From positions 1 through 57,816 of the forward strand of contig JAFRIR010000080.1 of the NCBI GenBank assembly GCA_017432685.1: a stretch of 57,816 nucleotides of DNA, given 5' to 3'. The DNA comes from Flexilinea sp. GTDB lineage: Bacteria > Chloroflexota > Anaerolineae > Anaerolineales > Anaerolineaceae. This document shows, piece by piece, positions 7,901 to 16,136 of this stretch (its first letter is position 1; each line of letters starts with the position of its first letter). The notes below the pieces were generated by a model that ran no database searches, was not told where the DNA came from, and saw only the letters and a program-made list of their open reading frames with translations. Both the position numbers and the translations under genes were made by a program.

Positions 7901-9448
7901 ATGCCACCAAAAACTCATAGCGGCAGTTCAAGCAGCAGCAGGAGCTCTTCAAGCAGCTCCCGCAGCAGCAGTCGAAGTTCATCGAGCAGCTTTCACAGTA
8001 ATCGAAGTTCAAGCTCCTTCGGGAACAGGAGTTCGTTCGGCCCAAGTTCCCACAGTCGATCGTCCTCGAGCTCATCAGGCGGATCATTGTTTTCCGGGTT
8101 TGGCAGTTCACGAAGCGGTGGACCTTCCCGGCACAGTTCTTCTTCATTCAGTTCGACACCCCGCCGTGATAACACTGAACGTGTCAGAATAAATCCATCA
8201 TACAATCACAATCCGATGCCGCCGATGCGTCCGCGTTATCACCAGCCGAGCTTCGGATCTTCAGCCTTGCTTACCGCGATGCTCTTCCGCGGCATGAATC
8301 ATGACTACGTGTATTACGACAAACCTTATGAGGTCGACGGGAAAACCTATCAGCCGGGGTATTATGATGAAAACGGCACGCGGTATGACAACCTGATGAT
8401 GAAGAATGCTGATGGATCCAATACGCTGATCCTCACCTGTGAGTACTGTGGAACGATCACCAAACTGGATTGGAAGGAAGGTGATATTCCTCATTGTTCC
8501 AAGTGCGGCGCTCCGCTTGATGTAGAGAAGGCACAAAAAGACAATATCAGCTCATCCGGTTCCTATAACGGTAAGACCACAACCGAAACAAAAGCGAAGA
8601 AAAAGTCTTCCTGCCTGAAGTGGGCGCTGATCGGCTTGGGTCTGATCATGTTTCTGTCGCTTTTCAGATCCTGTGGAAAGACGGGAAGTCCGCAGATGGT
8701 CAGTGTCAGACCGACGAATACTGTACAATCAATCCTGCCGACCGCACGTCCCACATCCAACCCGGCCCTTACAGTTCCTGCCGGAGGAACAATTCGGTTA
8801 GGTCAAAACGCAGACGGCTCCTATTATCTCATCACAGACGGCTCCACCGCGTCCAAAATTCTGCAATGGGACGCAAATTCTGAGAGTTTTTATGACCCGG
8901 AGACAGACACATATTTCTGGTATAACACCGATGTTGAAAACCCTGTCTGGCAATATTGGGTTGAGGGAGTCTCGTCGGATTATGGCGACTATGGTTGGAT
9001 GGAATACAACAACGGCAAGTGGTATGTTGAAGTCAGTGATGGGAATTGGCGGGAATATACGGGCAATCCGTCCGGATTCTGGTATATCACAGACGAAAAG
9101 TCTGACAGCACGGGATCATCCTCTGCATTTCCAGCAGGGTCCACGCTCCGTCTGAAACGCAAAGCGGACGGTACATACATTGTGCTTGAGGGAAACCGTG
9201 GATTGGCCGATAAAGAGATCCCTTATGATCCGGAGACCGAAAGCTATTATGACAAGGAAACGGATACCTACATCTGGTACAATAGCGAGGCATCACAATG
9301 GCAATATTGGGTGGAAGGTCTCTCCTCCGACTACGGTGACGCCGGTTGGATGGAATATAACAACGGTCAGTGGTACATTGAAACCAGCCCCGGTTCCTGG
9401 TTGAGGTACACTGATGATAACGGGACGCTCTGGTATATTGTGGAATAA
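7901..9448 (+). CDS. Ser-rich zinc-ribbon membrane protein with duplicated C-terminal domain
   Basis: A protein of about 515 residues. Residues 1-90 are almost entirely Ser with Arg, His and Gly (low complexity). A region around CEYCGTITKLDW and CSKCGAPLD is a four-Cys zinc ribbon. A membrane segment follows (WALIGLGLIMFLSLF). After that come two copies of a Tyr/Trp-rich domain, each holding YDPET..YYDKETDTY.WYN, then WQYWVEG.SSDYGD.GWMEYNNG.WY. The start is the ATG at 7901, because AAGGAGG ends six bases before it; the earlier GTG at 7895 lies inside that ribosome site. The tight link to the sirtuin suggests it is a substrate or partner. I know no assigned function. Confidence 0.75.
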   Translation: MPPKTHSGSSSSSRSSSSSSRSSSRSSSSSFHSNRSSSSFGNRSSFGPSSHSRSSSSSSGGSLFSGFGSSRSGGPSRHSSSSFSSTPRRDNTERVRINPSYNHNPMPPMRPRYHQPSFGSSALLTAMLFRGMNHDYVYYDKPYEVDGKTYQPGYYDENGTRYDNLMMKNADGSNTLILTCEYCGTITKLDWKEGDIPHCSKCGAPLDVEKAQKDNISSSGSYNGKTTTETKAKKKSSCLKWALIGLGLIMFLSLFRSCGKTGSPQMVSVRPTNTVQSILPTARPTSNPALTVPAGGTIRLGQNADGSYYLITDGSTASKILQWDANSESFYDPETDTYFWYNTDVENPVWQYWVEGVSSDYGDYGWMEYNNGKWYVEVSDGNWREYTGNPSGFWYITDEKSDSTGSSSAFPAGSTLRLKRKADGTYIVLEGNRGLADKEIPYDPETESYYDKETDTYIWYNSEASQWQYWVEGLSSDYGDAGWMEYNNGQWYIETSPGSWLRYTDDNGTLWYIVE

Positions 9449-9634
9449 CAATTTCGTATAGTTTAGTATTTCAATACCGGGCGGCAGATCATACGGTATT
9501 TCAGAAATCGGCAGCTGGCTCTTTATCTGAAATGCGGGATCATCAGCCGGGACATCTATCCGTTCCAACGGCTGAACTGGCTGTGCGAAAACGATCAAAT
9601 TTCTGGAATCCGATCGAAGGGAAGTAGAGGAATA
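9449..9634. other. Short intergenic region before the macrodomain-HTH gene
   Basis: 186 bp without a recognisable gene. AGAGGAATA precedes the ATG at 9635. No clear terminator or promoter was found. Confidence 0.3.
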
Positions 9635-10729
9635 ATGCCTTTTCAAATCATTCGGAATGATATAACAAAAGTCGTGGCGGACGTGATCGTGAACACTGCC
9701 AATCCGAGACCTGTCATCGGAGGAGGTACAGACAGTGCGATCTATAAGGCGGCAGGCGAAGCGGAATTGCTTGCCGAACGGCAGAAAATCGGCGATATTG
9801 CGCCGGGAAACGCAGTACAGACGCCCGCCTTCAGGCTCAAGGCGAAATACATCATCCATACAGTCGGTCCGGCGTGGATCGACGGGAAACATGGAGAGCG
9901 GGACATCCTGCGTTCCTGTTATGCCAATTCGCTGACTCTGGCCGCGGAGCTTAATTGTAAGAGCATTGCCTTTCCACTGATCGCGACCGGTGTATATGGG
10001 TTCCCGAAGGACGAAGCACTGGACATTGCTCTGGCGGAGATTGGTAAGTTTCTGCTGTCGAGCGAGATGGAGGTCACACTGGTGGTCTTTGATCGCAAGG
10101 CGCTGAAGCTTTCAGAAAAACTGGTTGGGGAGATCGATCAATATATTGACGAACACAGCGTTGGCCGCCTGCGCAGGAGGGAGTACGATTGGGGTGATCG
10201 GGATTCGCGGTCAAACCGTGCTCTGGAGGAGGAATACCGTCTGCTCCGTGAACGCCGGCGTATGGAAGACACGGTTGAGCTTGCGGACGCAGTTTTTGCG
10301 GATGCGATGCCTAAGGCAGCATCTTCTGCTATTTCCGGGGAATTCGAGAAGTTTAAGGAAATGTCCCTTGATGAGCTTTTGAAAGGGCACAGTGAAGATA
10401 CTTTCCAGCAGCGGCTGTTTAAACTGATCGACGAACGTCACATGAAAGACCCGGAGGTCTATAAGAGGGCGAACATAGACCGGAAAACATTCTCAAAGAT
10501 CCGCTGTGATTCGGATTACCATCCGAAAAAGACAACCGCGATCGCTTTAGCAATTGCATTAAAACTTGATATGGCGGAAATGCGGGATCTGCTTTCCCGT
10601 GCCGGGTTCGCGATTTCACCCAGCAGCAAATTCGATCTGATTATCTCTTATTTCGTGGAGAAAAAGAAGTACGACATATTCGAGATCAATATGGTTTTAT
10701 TCGAATATGATTTGCCTGCTCTTAACTGA
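9635..10729 (+). CDS. Macrodomain protein with C-terminal helical/HTH-like domain
   Basis: A 364-residue protein. Residues 1 to about 165 form a MacroD-like domain: QIIRNDITKVVADVIVNTANPRP, then GGGTDSAIYKAAG, then YIIHTVGPAW, then FPLIATGVYGFPKDEA. It should bind or hydrolyse ADP-ribose or O-acetyl-ADP-ribose. A charged linker leads to a C-terminal region (about 255-364) with the look of a small DNA-binding helix bundle (FSKIRCDSDYHPKKTTAIALAIALKLDM, then LLSRAGFAIS), similar to XRE-type folds. This type of fusion suggests ADP-ribose sensing coupled to DNA binding. It is the fourth gene of an apparent ADP-ribosylation island. Confidence 0.82.
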   Translation: MPFQIIRNDITKVVADVIVNTANPRPVIGGGTDSAIYKAAGEAELLAERQKIGDIAPGNAVQTPAFRLKAKYIIHTVGPAWIDGKHGERDILRSCYANSLTLAAELNCKSIAFPLIATGVYGFPKDEALDIALAEIGKFLLSSEMEVTLVVFDRKALKLSEKLVGEIDQYIDEHSVGRLRRREYDWGDRDSRSNRALEEEYRLLRERRRMEDTVELADAVFADAMPKAASSAISGEFEKFKEMSLDELLKGHSEDTFQQRLFKLIDERHMKDPEVYKRANIDRKTFSKIRCDSDYHPKKTTAIALAIALKLDMAEMRDLLSRAGFAISPSSKFDLIISYFVEKKKYDIFEINMVLFEYDLPALN

Positions 10730-10739
10730 GGCAGTTTAA

Positions 10740-10816
10740 GGGCACCTCTAAAAACTCCCGGGCGGGGTATGGCGCGACAGTCCCCATACCTTGTCCGGGA
10801 GTTTTTAGAGGTGCCA
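10740..10816. mobile_element. Short MITE derivative forming a long hairpin
   Basis: Perfect 21-bp inverted arms (10741-10761 and 10795-10815) begin and end with the family ends GGCACCTCTAAAAACT and AGTTTTTAGAGGTGCC. Only the first part of the interior (GGGCGGGGTATGG) is kept. It lies between the macrodomain-HTH gene and selD and may also act as a terminator. Confidence 0.8.
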
Positions 10817-10957
10817 TAGAATTATTCTATTTAATTATTGATTATTTGAAATTTGAATAATTTATGCTGAAAAAACAGGATTATGCTATACTGAATATGA
10901 CGTTTTTTGAAAGCAGAGAAATGTCTTCAATTCTTCGTCCGAATTCAGGGAGGAACC

Positions 10958-11998
10958 ATGGAATGTGATGTGAAACTGACAAAGCTTGCGAAGTGTGCCG
11001 GGTGTGGTGCAAAAGTCGGGGCGGGGACCCTGGCCAAATTGTTGGGCGACATGAAAGTTTTGCAGGATCCGAATCTTATTGTCGGATATGATAAGAGCGA
11101 TGACGCCAGTGTCTACAAACTGACGGATGATATTGCCCTGGTGCAAACCGTCGATTTCTTTCCACCGATATGTGATGATCCCTTTACCTTTGGACAGATC
11201 GCAGCCACAAATGCGCTATCCGATGTATATGCCATGGGTGGGGAGCCAAAACTTGCCCTCAATATCATGGCTGTTCCCAATGATATGCCCTCCGAAACCG
11301 TGCATGAGATCCTGCGGGGTGGATACGATAAAGCCTTTGAAGCCGGGACGATCATTACCGGCGGGCACAGCATTTTCGATGATGAACCGAAGTATGGCCT
11401 TGCAGTGACCGGGTTTGTGCATCCCGACAAGGTACTGACAAACAGCGGCGCCCGTCCGGGTGATGTGCTTTTCCTGACCAAACCGATCGGAATCGGTATT
11501 CTGACCACAGCAGCCAAGGTCGGTATGGTTTCAAAGGAGAGCATGGATCTGGCTTTGAAACTGATGACGACATTGAACAAGTCGGCACGGGATGCCATGG
11601 TTCGCTATCGGGTCCATGCCTGTACGGATGTGACCGGCTTTAGTCTGCTGGGACATGGTCTGGAAATGGCTCAGGGAAGTGATGTTGAAATTCATCTGGA
11701 TGTCAGCAATATCGATTTGATCAGTGAATCGCTGGAACTGGCAAAACTCGGTATTCTTCCGGAAGGAATGTATCGGAACAGGGCTTTTGCCGAAGATCAG
11801 GTCGATGCGGGTGATCTGGAAACAGCCAAACAGGATATGCTCTATGATCCGCAGACTGCAGGCGGATTGCTGATGGCGGTCGATCCGGCTGATGCAGATG
11901 CACTGTATGCCGACCTGAAAGGTGTGGTTCCATCTGCACAGCGGATCGGTGTTGCAAAAGAATACCGCGGTGGGAAACGGATATTCCTGTCGGAATAA
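10958..11998 (+). CDS. selD: Selenide, water dikinase
   Basis: A 346-residue SelD that makes selenophosphate from selenide and ATP for selenocysteine, selenouridine or molybdenum hydroxylase cofactors. The active site is visible as KCAGCGAKVGAG, with catalytic Cys and Lys in the expected places; the second Cys found in E. coli is Ala here. Later motifs are VDFFPPICDDPFTFGQIAATNALSDVYAMGG (quoted in outline), GGHSI, CTDVTGFSLLGH and DPQTAGGLL. I start at 10958 because GGGAGGAA precedes it. No selA, selB, tRNA-Sec or ybbB is in the window, so which pathway uses the product is unknown. Confidence 0.93.
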   Translation: MECDVKLTKLAKCAGCGAKVGAGTLAKLLGDMKVLQDPNLIVGYDKSDDASVYKLTDDIALVQTVDFFPPICDDPFTFGQIAATNALSDVYAMGGEPKLALNIMAVPNDMPSETVHEILRGGYDKAFEAGTIITGGHSIFDDEPKYGLAVTGFVHPDKVLTNSGARPGDVLFLTKPIGIGILTTAAKVGMVSKESMDLALKLMTTLNKSARDAMVRYRVHACTDVTGFSLLGHGLEMAQGSDVEIHLDVSNIDLISESLELAKLGILPEGMYRNRAFAEDQVDAGDLETAKQDMLYDPQTAGGLLMAVDPADADALYADLKGVVPSAQRIGVAKEYRGGKRIFLSE

Positions 11999-12007
11999 AA
12001 CGAATGG

Positions 12008-12060
12008 GAGACCCTAAAAACTCATGAGCGGAGGTATGGGGCTGCATAGTATAGCCTGAT
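12008..12060. mobile_element. Left-end fragment of the MITE family
   Basis: ACCCTAAAAACTCATGAGCGG followed by AGGTATGGGGCTGCATAG matches the left 50 bp of the MITEs at 31756 and 53082. There is no right end. Confidence 0.55.
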
Positions 12061-12081
12061 CCGGTTCATTCGGATCGAAGG

Positions 12082-12498
12082 TTATCGAATGCCAAGCGGC
12101 AGCGCTGTGATATCCAGAATGGTCACATTATCTTCGAGATCTTCATACAGATAGACGATCGTCCAGAAAGGAGCTTTATTGATTTCCTGAGCTCTGCAAA
12201 GGATCGCATGATTTGTGCCCGCGACGAGCTGACTGCCAAGGTAGGCAACGGGTGTGTAAGTGATGGTTATCATCCCTGTCTGATAATCGTCCAATGCCTT
12301 TTCAAGCAGCGAACTGATTTCATCCGTGATCGCTGCATCCTCCGCGGCGGCCCATCCGCCGACAAGCATCACATCTTCTCCTCCACCGATAAGCTGATTC
12401 TCAGCCGTACCGGCCTTCACTTCTGTATCAGCCAGCACGCCGGATATCATCAAAAAGAAAGCTGAAAGGACAATAACAACAGATACGATTTTTTTCAT
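12082..12498 (-). CDS. Secreted cystatin-like protein
   Basis: A 138-residue protein with a clear signal peptide (MKKIVSVVIVLSAFFLMISGVLA). The mature part has the order of features seen in cystatins: an N-terminal Gly-Gly (GGW), a long helix (AITDEISSLLEKALDDYQ), then QLVAGTNHAILC, which fits the QxVxG protease-binding loop, then a late aromatic strand pair (APFWTIVYLYED). Cystatins inhibit papain-like cysteine proteases. Bacterial examples are few and their roles poorly known. GAGGTG precedes the start. It lies just downstream of the sortase-fusion gene on the same strand, so the two could be co-transcribed. The similarity was recognised by motif only. Confidence 0.65.
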   Translation of the reverse strand: MKKIVSVVIVLSAFFLMISGVLADTEVKAGTAENQLIGGGEDVMLVGGWAAAEDAAITDEISSLLEKALDDYQTGMITITYTPVAYLGSQLVAGTNHAILCRAQEINKAPFWTIVYLYEDLEDNVTILDITALPLGIR

Positions 12499-12564
12499 AA
12501 ATACACCTCTTTCTTAATAACACAGAGGACAGTTTTCTGTATCGGGGCAGGAACCTCTGACCCG

Positions 12565-14838
12565 TTACATTTCCTCTGCTAAAATCACACGGCGATGGAG
12601 ATAGCCCCCATCAACAGACTCATCCTCACAGGTAACGAGAAGGAGTGTTTTCTCTGTCAGTTCATCCGAAATTTCCTCAAGCCCGTCCGGGGTGATCAGA
12701 TGATTCCCAACGACCTGGAAATTATGGGATATTCCCAAAGTATCAGTCACCAGAATGCGGTCATTCTCTGCCAGCGAACGGAGAAACAGGAATGGCCCTG
12801 TGCTGGTGTCATTTAAATGATTATGTCCGGTCAGTACAGAAAAACCTTTCCCGGGAAGGTCACTGTTTTCCAGCAGTCCAACCGCGTTTCCCAGCCATCC
12901 CACGGGATACCCTTCATCGGTTTTCGGTACCGTCACGATCGGTTCTATCACATCCAGTGAAGGGATTTGCAGTGTCAGTCCGGTGCTGCCGTAAACAATG
13001 CTCTGCGGTCGAAGTGGAAGTTGGCTTGGAGAATAAGCCGAAAAACCGGTGGCAGGCAACCGTCCTTCATGATCCAGTATACGATAAAAATCAATAGAAT
13101 GGCTGTTATCGGCAGAAAACGATACTGCGCCGCCTTGTGAGACGATTTTGCAGTTCCCATTCACCAAATCCGTTGTCATATCGGCGTTATTGTTCGATGA
13201 AGCGGTATGAAAACAAACCGTATCCCCCGCTTTTGCTACCGGGTATCCATGAGATTTTTCCAGCGGATTCCCGTTTTGATCAGTGAGTCTGACATTATTT
13301 TGCGAATCGTTCACTTTGATAATGTATTTGATCGCCGCTTCAACAGCCTGGGCACAGCTGCCGTCAGCATTCACAGCCACACAGCCATCGCTGTTCGCTG
13401 TAATATTCCAGACCGTAAGGTCGAAATTTTCCGCTGAGGCGCCATCATCGATCCGTACGCCGGCTTTTTCGCCTGAGATCGTCCCGGTGACCAGTACATC
13501 CGCTTTGCCCTCTGTACTTGATTCAAGGAACAATCCATACGTTGACCCGCTGAGATCACCCTGAATGGTGACCTCTGTCCGGCTTTCTGTTACTGCTTTT
13601 GGAGTAAATGCGTCTTCCGGTGCGATTGAATTCGGATATCGATCAAGGTCTTCCGGGGTAATCGGCAGTAAATTTTCGCTTGTACGGGATGCGCTGTTGT
13701 CGATGTACAGACCATAGACGGTTTGGGAATTTGCCACTTCAGCGGAAACATCCGATCCGGTCGAAACGATGACCGTTCCGCCATTGTTTTCGGTACGGAT
13801 GCCGCAGACAACGGGCTGTGTTTTTTCCGCTTTCACGGTTATGCCTTTTTCGATGCTGATCACCGTATTCCCGGAATCCGATGAGGTCGCGAAAACGCCC
13901 TCTGACGGCTGTTGATTCAGATTTCCTTCCGTGCTGTTTCCGGCTTCGGAAAGGGTTACGGAACCATTGATCCTGAATTCCAGGCTGCTTCCGTCACCGC
14001 TGCTGTGACCGCCCACGCTGCGTCTTGAAAAGAAAGGGGTATCGCTTGTGCTGCTGACTGTCACATTCCTGGTTTTCGCATAGACTTTTCCCTGCTCCTG
14101 AGCGTTAAGATCCATCCCGATCATTTCTGCTTTGATATCATCTGTTATCAGATACAGTTCCGAATCCGTACCGGTTACAAACCCACCGATCCCGAAATCA
14201 TGTTCGGAAACCACATTCTTTGATGTAATCCGAACTTTCCCCCCGCTTTCTGCCATGGGAAGATAAGGATTAAATATCCCGTCCGCATTTGCATGGATGT
14301 TTCCTGTGGTTATCACAATTTCTGCGTTCTGACTGCTTTGAAATAACAGCCCGTATTGAAATGCGTTTATATCACCGGTGTTCAGATTGACGGAGGAATT
14401 TCCCCCTTCAGCGTTGACCTCCACTCCGACATCTCCGGATACGCCCCCTGTAGTGATAACCGCCCGTCCTTCATTTTGAGCCCTGATATTTGCTCCATAA
14501 TTATTGGGCTCATCATCCACTGAAAGGCTTTTGGTATTCACATTGGCAAGGGATCCGCTGCCTGATGCAAAAAGATACAGGGCGGCATTGTAAAGCTCCG
14601 GAACAAATTCAGCCCTGACATTTTCTGCTCTGACGAAAGCCGTATGCCCGTTTTCTGCTCTGACATGAATGCCGAATTGGGCCGCATCCACATTACCGAC
14701 GGTAACATTTTGATCGGATTCACTTGCGTCGACTTTAACCGGCTCTGTTTTATCCTCCGCAAATGCAGTACCGGTGCAGCAAAACATATAATTTGTCAAA
14801 ATCACGGCAAGCGCCGCGGCTAAAAATCTTCCGTTCAT
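12565..14838 (-). CDS. Sortase fused to a long secreted repetitive domain
   Basis: A 757-residue protein. The chosen start (complement of 14836-14838) gives a good signal peptide (MNGRFLAAALAVILTN...GTAFAED); a longer frame back to 14940 would place it internally. The middle, about residues 35-560, is rich in short beta-type repeats (VTTGDI, VRAENV, GVRIDDGAS), as in right-handed beta-helix adhesins. The last 150 residues are a sortase, with catalytic His in TGHNH, Cys in LLLVTCED and Arg in HRRVIL. Sortases normally join surface proteins to the envelope, and a fusion to its own ectodomain is unusual. No LPXTG-like substrate was recognised nearby. Confidence 0.82.
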   Translation of the reverse strand: MNGRFLAAALAVILTNYMFCCTGTAFAEDKTEPVKVDASESDQNVTVGNVDAAQFGIHVRAENGHTAFVRAENVRAEFVPELYNAALYLFASGSGSLANVNTKSLSVDDEPNNYGANIRAQNEGRAVITTGGVSGDVGVEVNAEGGNSSVNLNTGDINAFQYGLLFQSSQNAEIVITTGNIHANADGIFNPYLPMAESGGKVRITSKNVVSEHDFGIGGFVTGTDSELYLITDDIKAEMIGMDLNAQEQGKVYAKTRNVTVSSTSDTPFFSRRSVGGHSSGDGSSLEFRINGSVTLSEAGNSTEGNLNQQPSEGVFATSSDSGNTVISIEKGITVKAEKTQPVVCGIRTENNGGTVIVSTGSDVSAEVANSQTVYGLYIDNSASRTSENLLPITPEDLDRYPNSIAPEDAFTPKAVTESRTEVTIQGDLSGSTYGLFLESSTEGKADVLVTGTISGEKAGVRIDDGASAENFDLTVWNITANSDGCVAVNADGSCAQAVEAAIKYIIKVNDSQNNVRLTDQNGNPLEKSHGYPVAKAGDTVCFHTASSNNNADMTTDLVNGNCKIVSQGGAVSFSADNSHSIDFYRILDHEGRLPATGFSAYSPSQLPLRPQSIVYGSTGLTLQIPSLDVIEPIVTVPKTDEGYPVGWLGNAVGLLENSDLPGKGFSVLTGHNHLNDTSTGPFLFLRSLAENDRILVTDTLGISHNFQVVGNHLITPDGLEEISDELTEKTLLLVTCEDESVDGGYLHRRVILAEEM

Positions 14839-15111
14839 ATAAGTCCCTTCGTTGTTCACAGGCAATTCTGCTGAATCGTATATACACATATCTCCAATGA
14901 TATATCTCATTGTAGTTAAAAAATCCCCCTGTGGTATCAAGTTTTTCCCGGACGGTCGATTTCCTCCCCTGAACGGCGATTCATAATTCTTATTTTTTAT
15001 TTCGTTTACCGTTCAGACACAAAAATCGACCGTTTGGGAAGCCTTCTCGTCCCGATTTGCATCCATTCGATACAATGGAATCATAAAGGATTGTGGAGGT
15101 ATAGAAATCTG

Positions 15112-16053
15112 ATGAGTAACACAGTCGTAAAGGTTGAAAACCTGGTAAAAAAATATAAAGAGCTCACAGCGGTGGATCAGCTGAACCTGGAGATCAAAGA
15201 AGGGGAAGTTTTCGGTCTTCTCGGACCAAATGGCTGCGGGAAAACCACTACCATCAGCTGCATCCTCTCGTTACTTGCCTTCGATGAAGGAAAGATCGAA
15301 GTATTCGGAAAAGAAATGACACCGGTCAGTTACGACCTGAAATCCATGATCGGCATCGTCCCGCAGAACATGGCTGTTTTTGATGAACTCAACGTCTATG
15401 AAAATGTGGATTGTTTCTGCGGTATGTACATCGCGGATCAGGCCACCCGCAAACAATACGTCGACGAAGCCCTTGATTTTGTGGGGTTGAATGATTTCCG
15501 CAAATTCCGCCCGAAGAAGCTTTCCGGTGGTCTGGCGCGGCGGCTGAACATTGCCTGCGGCATTGCCCACAAACCGAAGCTCATCATCTTCGATGAACCG
15601 ACAGTCGCTGTCGATCCCCAGAGCCGCAACAAGATCCTGGAAGGTATCGTTGACCTGAACAAGCAGGGTGCGACCGTGATCTACACTTCTCATTATATGG
15701 AAGAAGTCGAACAGATCTGCTCCCGTATCGTCATCATGGATCACGGCAAAAAGATCGCGGAAGGCACCAGTGATGAATTGAAGCGTACGATTAAAAACAC
15801 CGAGACCATCTTCATTGAAATGGACGAACCCGCAGCCTCCTTGACCGAAAAAATGAAGACTCTTGCCAATGTCTCCGATGTGAGCTGGAAAGAGGGCAAA
15901 CTCGTCATTGCCTGTACCGGCGGCAGACATAACCTGATCGATATCATGGAGATCCTGCAGGCAGAAAAAGTTCAATTCGGCCGTGTCTGGTCCGAACTTC
16001 CCACGCTGAATGACGTTTTCCTGACGATCACAGGGAAGGAACTGAGGGATTAG
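15112..16053 (+). CDS. ABC transporter ATP-binding protein (ABC-2 exporter)
   Basis: A 313-residue ATPase. Walker A is GLLGPNGCGKTTT, the signature is LSGGLARRLNIA (a slight variant of LSGGQ), Walker B is LIIFDEPTVAVDP, and the switch His is in YTSHYMEEVEQIC. A C-terminal extension follows, as in drug and lantibiotic exporters. The start at 15112 has TGGAGG upstream; a longer frame from 15034 lacks one. Two ABC-2 permease genes follow on the same strand, so this is a three-gene exporter. Substrate unknown. Confidence 0.9.
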   Translation: MSNTVVKVENLVKKYKELTAVDQLNLEIKEGEVFGLLGPNGCGKTTTISCILSLLAFDEGKIEVFGKEMTPVSYDLKSMIGIVPQNMAVFDELNVYENVDCFCGMYIADQATRKQYVDEALDFVGLNDFRKFRPKKLSGGLARRLNIACGIAHKPKLIIFDEPTVAVDPQSRNKILEGIVDLNKQGATVIYTSHYMEEVEQICSRIVIMDHGKKIAEGTSDELKRTIKNTETIFIEMDEPAASLTEKMKTLANVSDVSWKEGKLVIACTGGRHNLIDIMEILQAEKVQFGRVWSELPTLNDVFLTITGKELRD

Positions 16054-16128
16054 AGATAGTGGTCAGTGATCAGTGGTCAGTAGTTACAAATGATCACAAA
16101 TCACCGATCACCGACCACCGAACACTGG
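16054..16128. repeat. Heptamer inverted-repeat element between ABC genes
   Basis: Tandem 7-bp units AGTGGTC AGTGATC AGTGGTC AGTAGTT (from 16058) face GATCACC GACCACC GAACACT on the other side, so the transcript would fold into a hairpin. It fills exactly the space between the stop of the ATPase gene (16053) and the GGAG ribosome site of the permease gene. Confidence 0.75.
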
Positions 16129-16136
16129 AGAATGTT

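Noticed and set aside
10907..10957. Upstream extension of SelD
   Set aside because: GGGAGGAA stands directly before 10958, and the added residues match nothing in the family.
10958..11998. Selenoprotein gene or Sec codon near selD
   Set aside because: The SelD active site uses Cys, and no in-frame UGA with a family match was seen in neighbouring genes.
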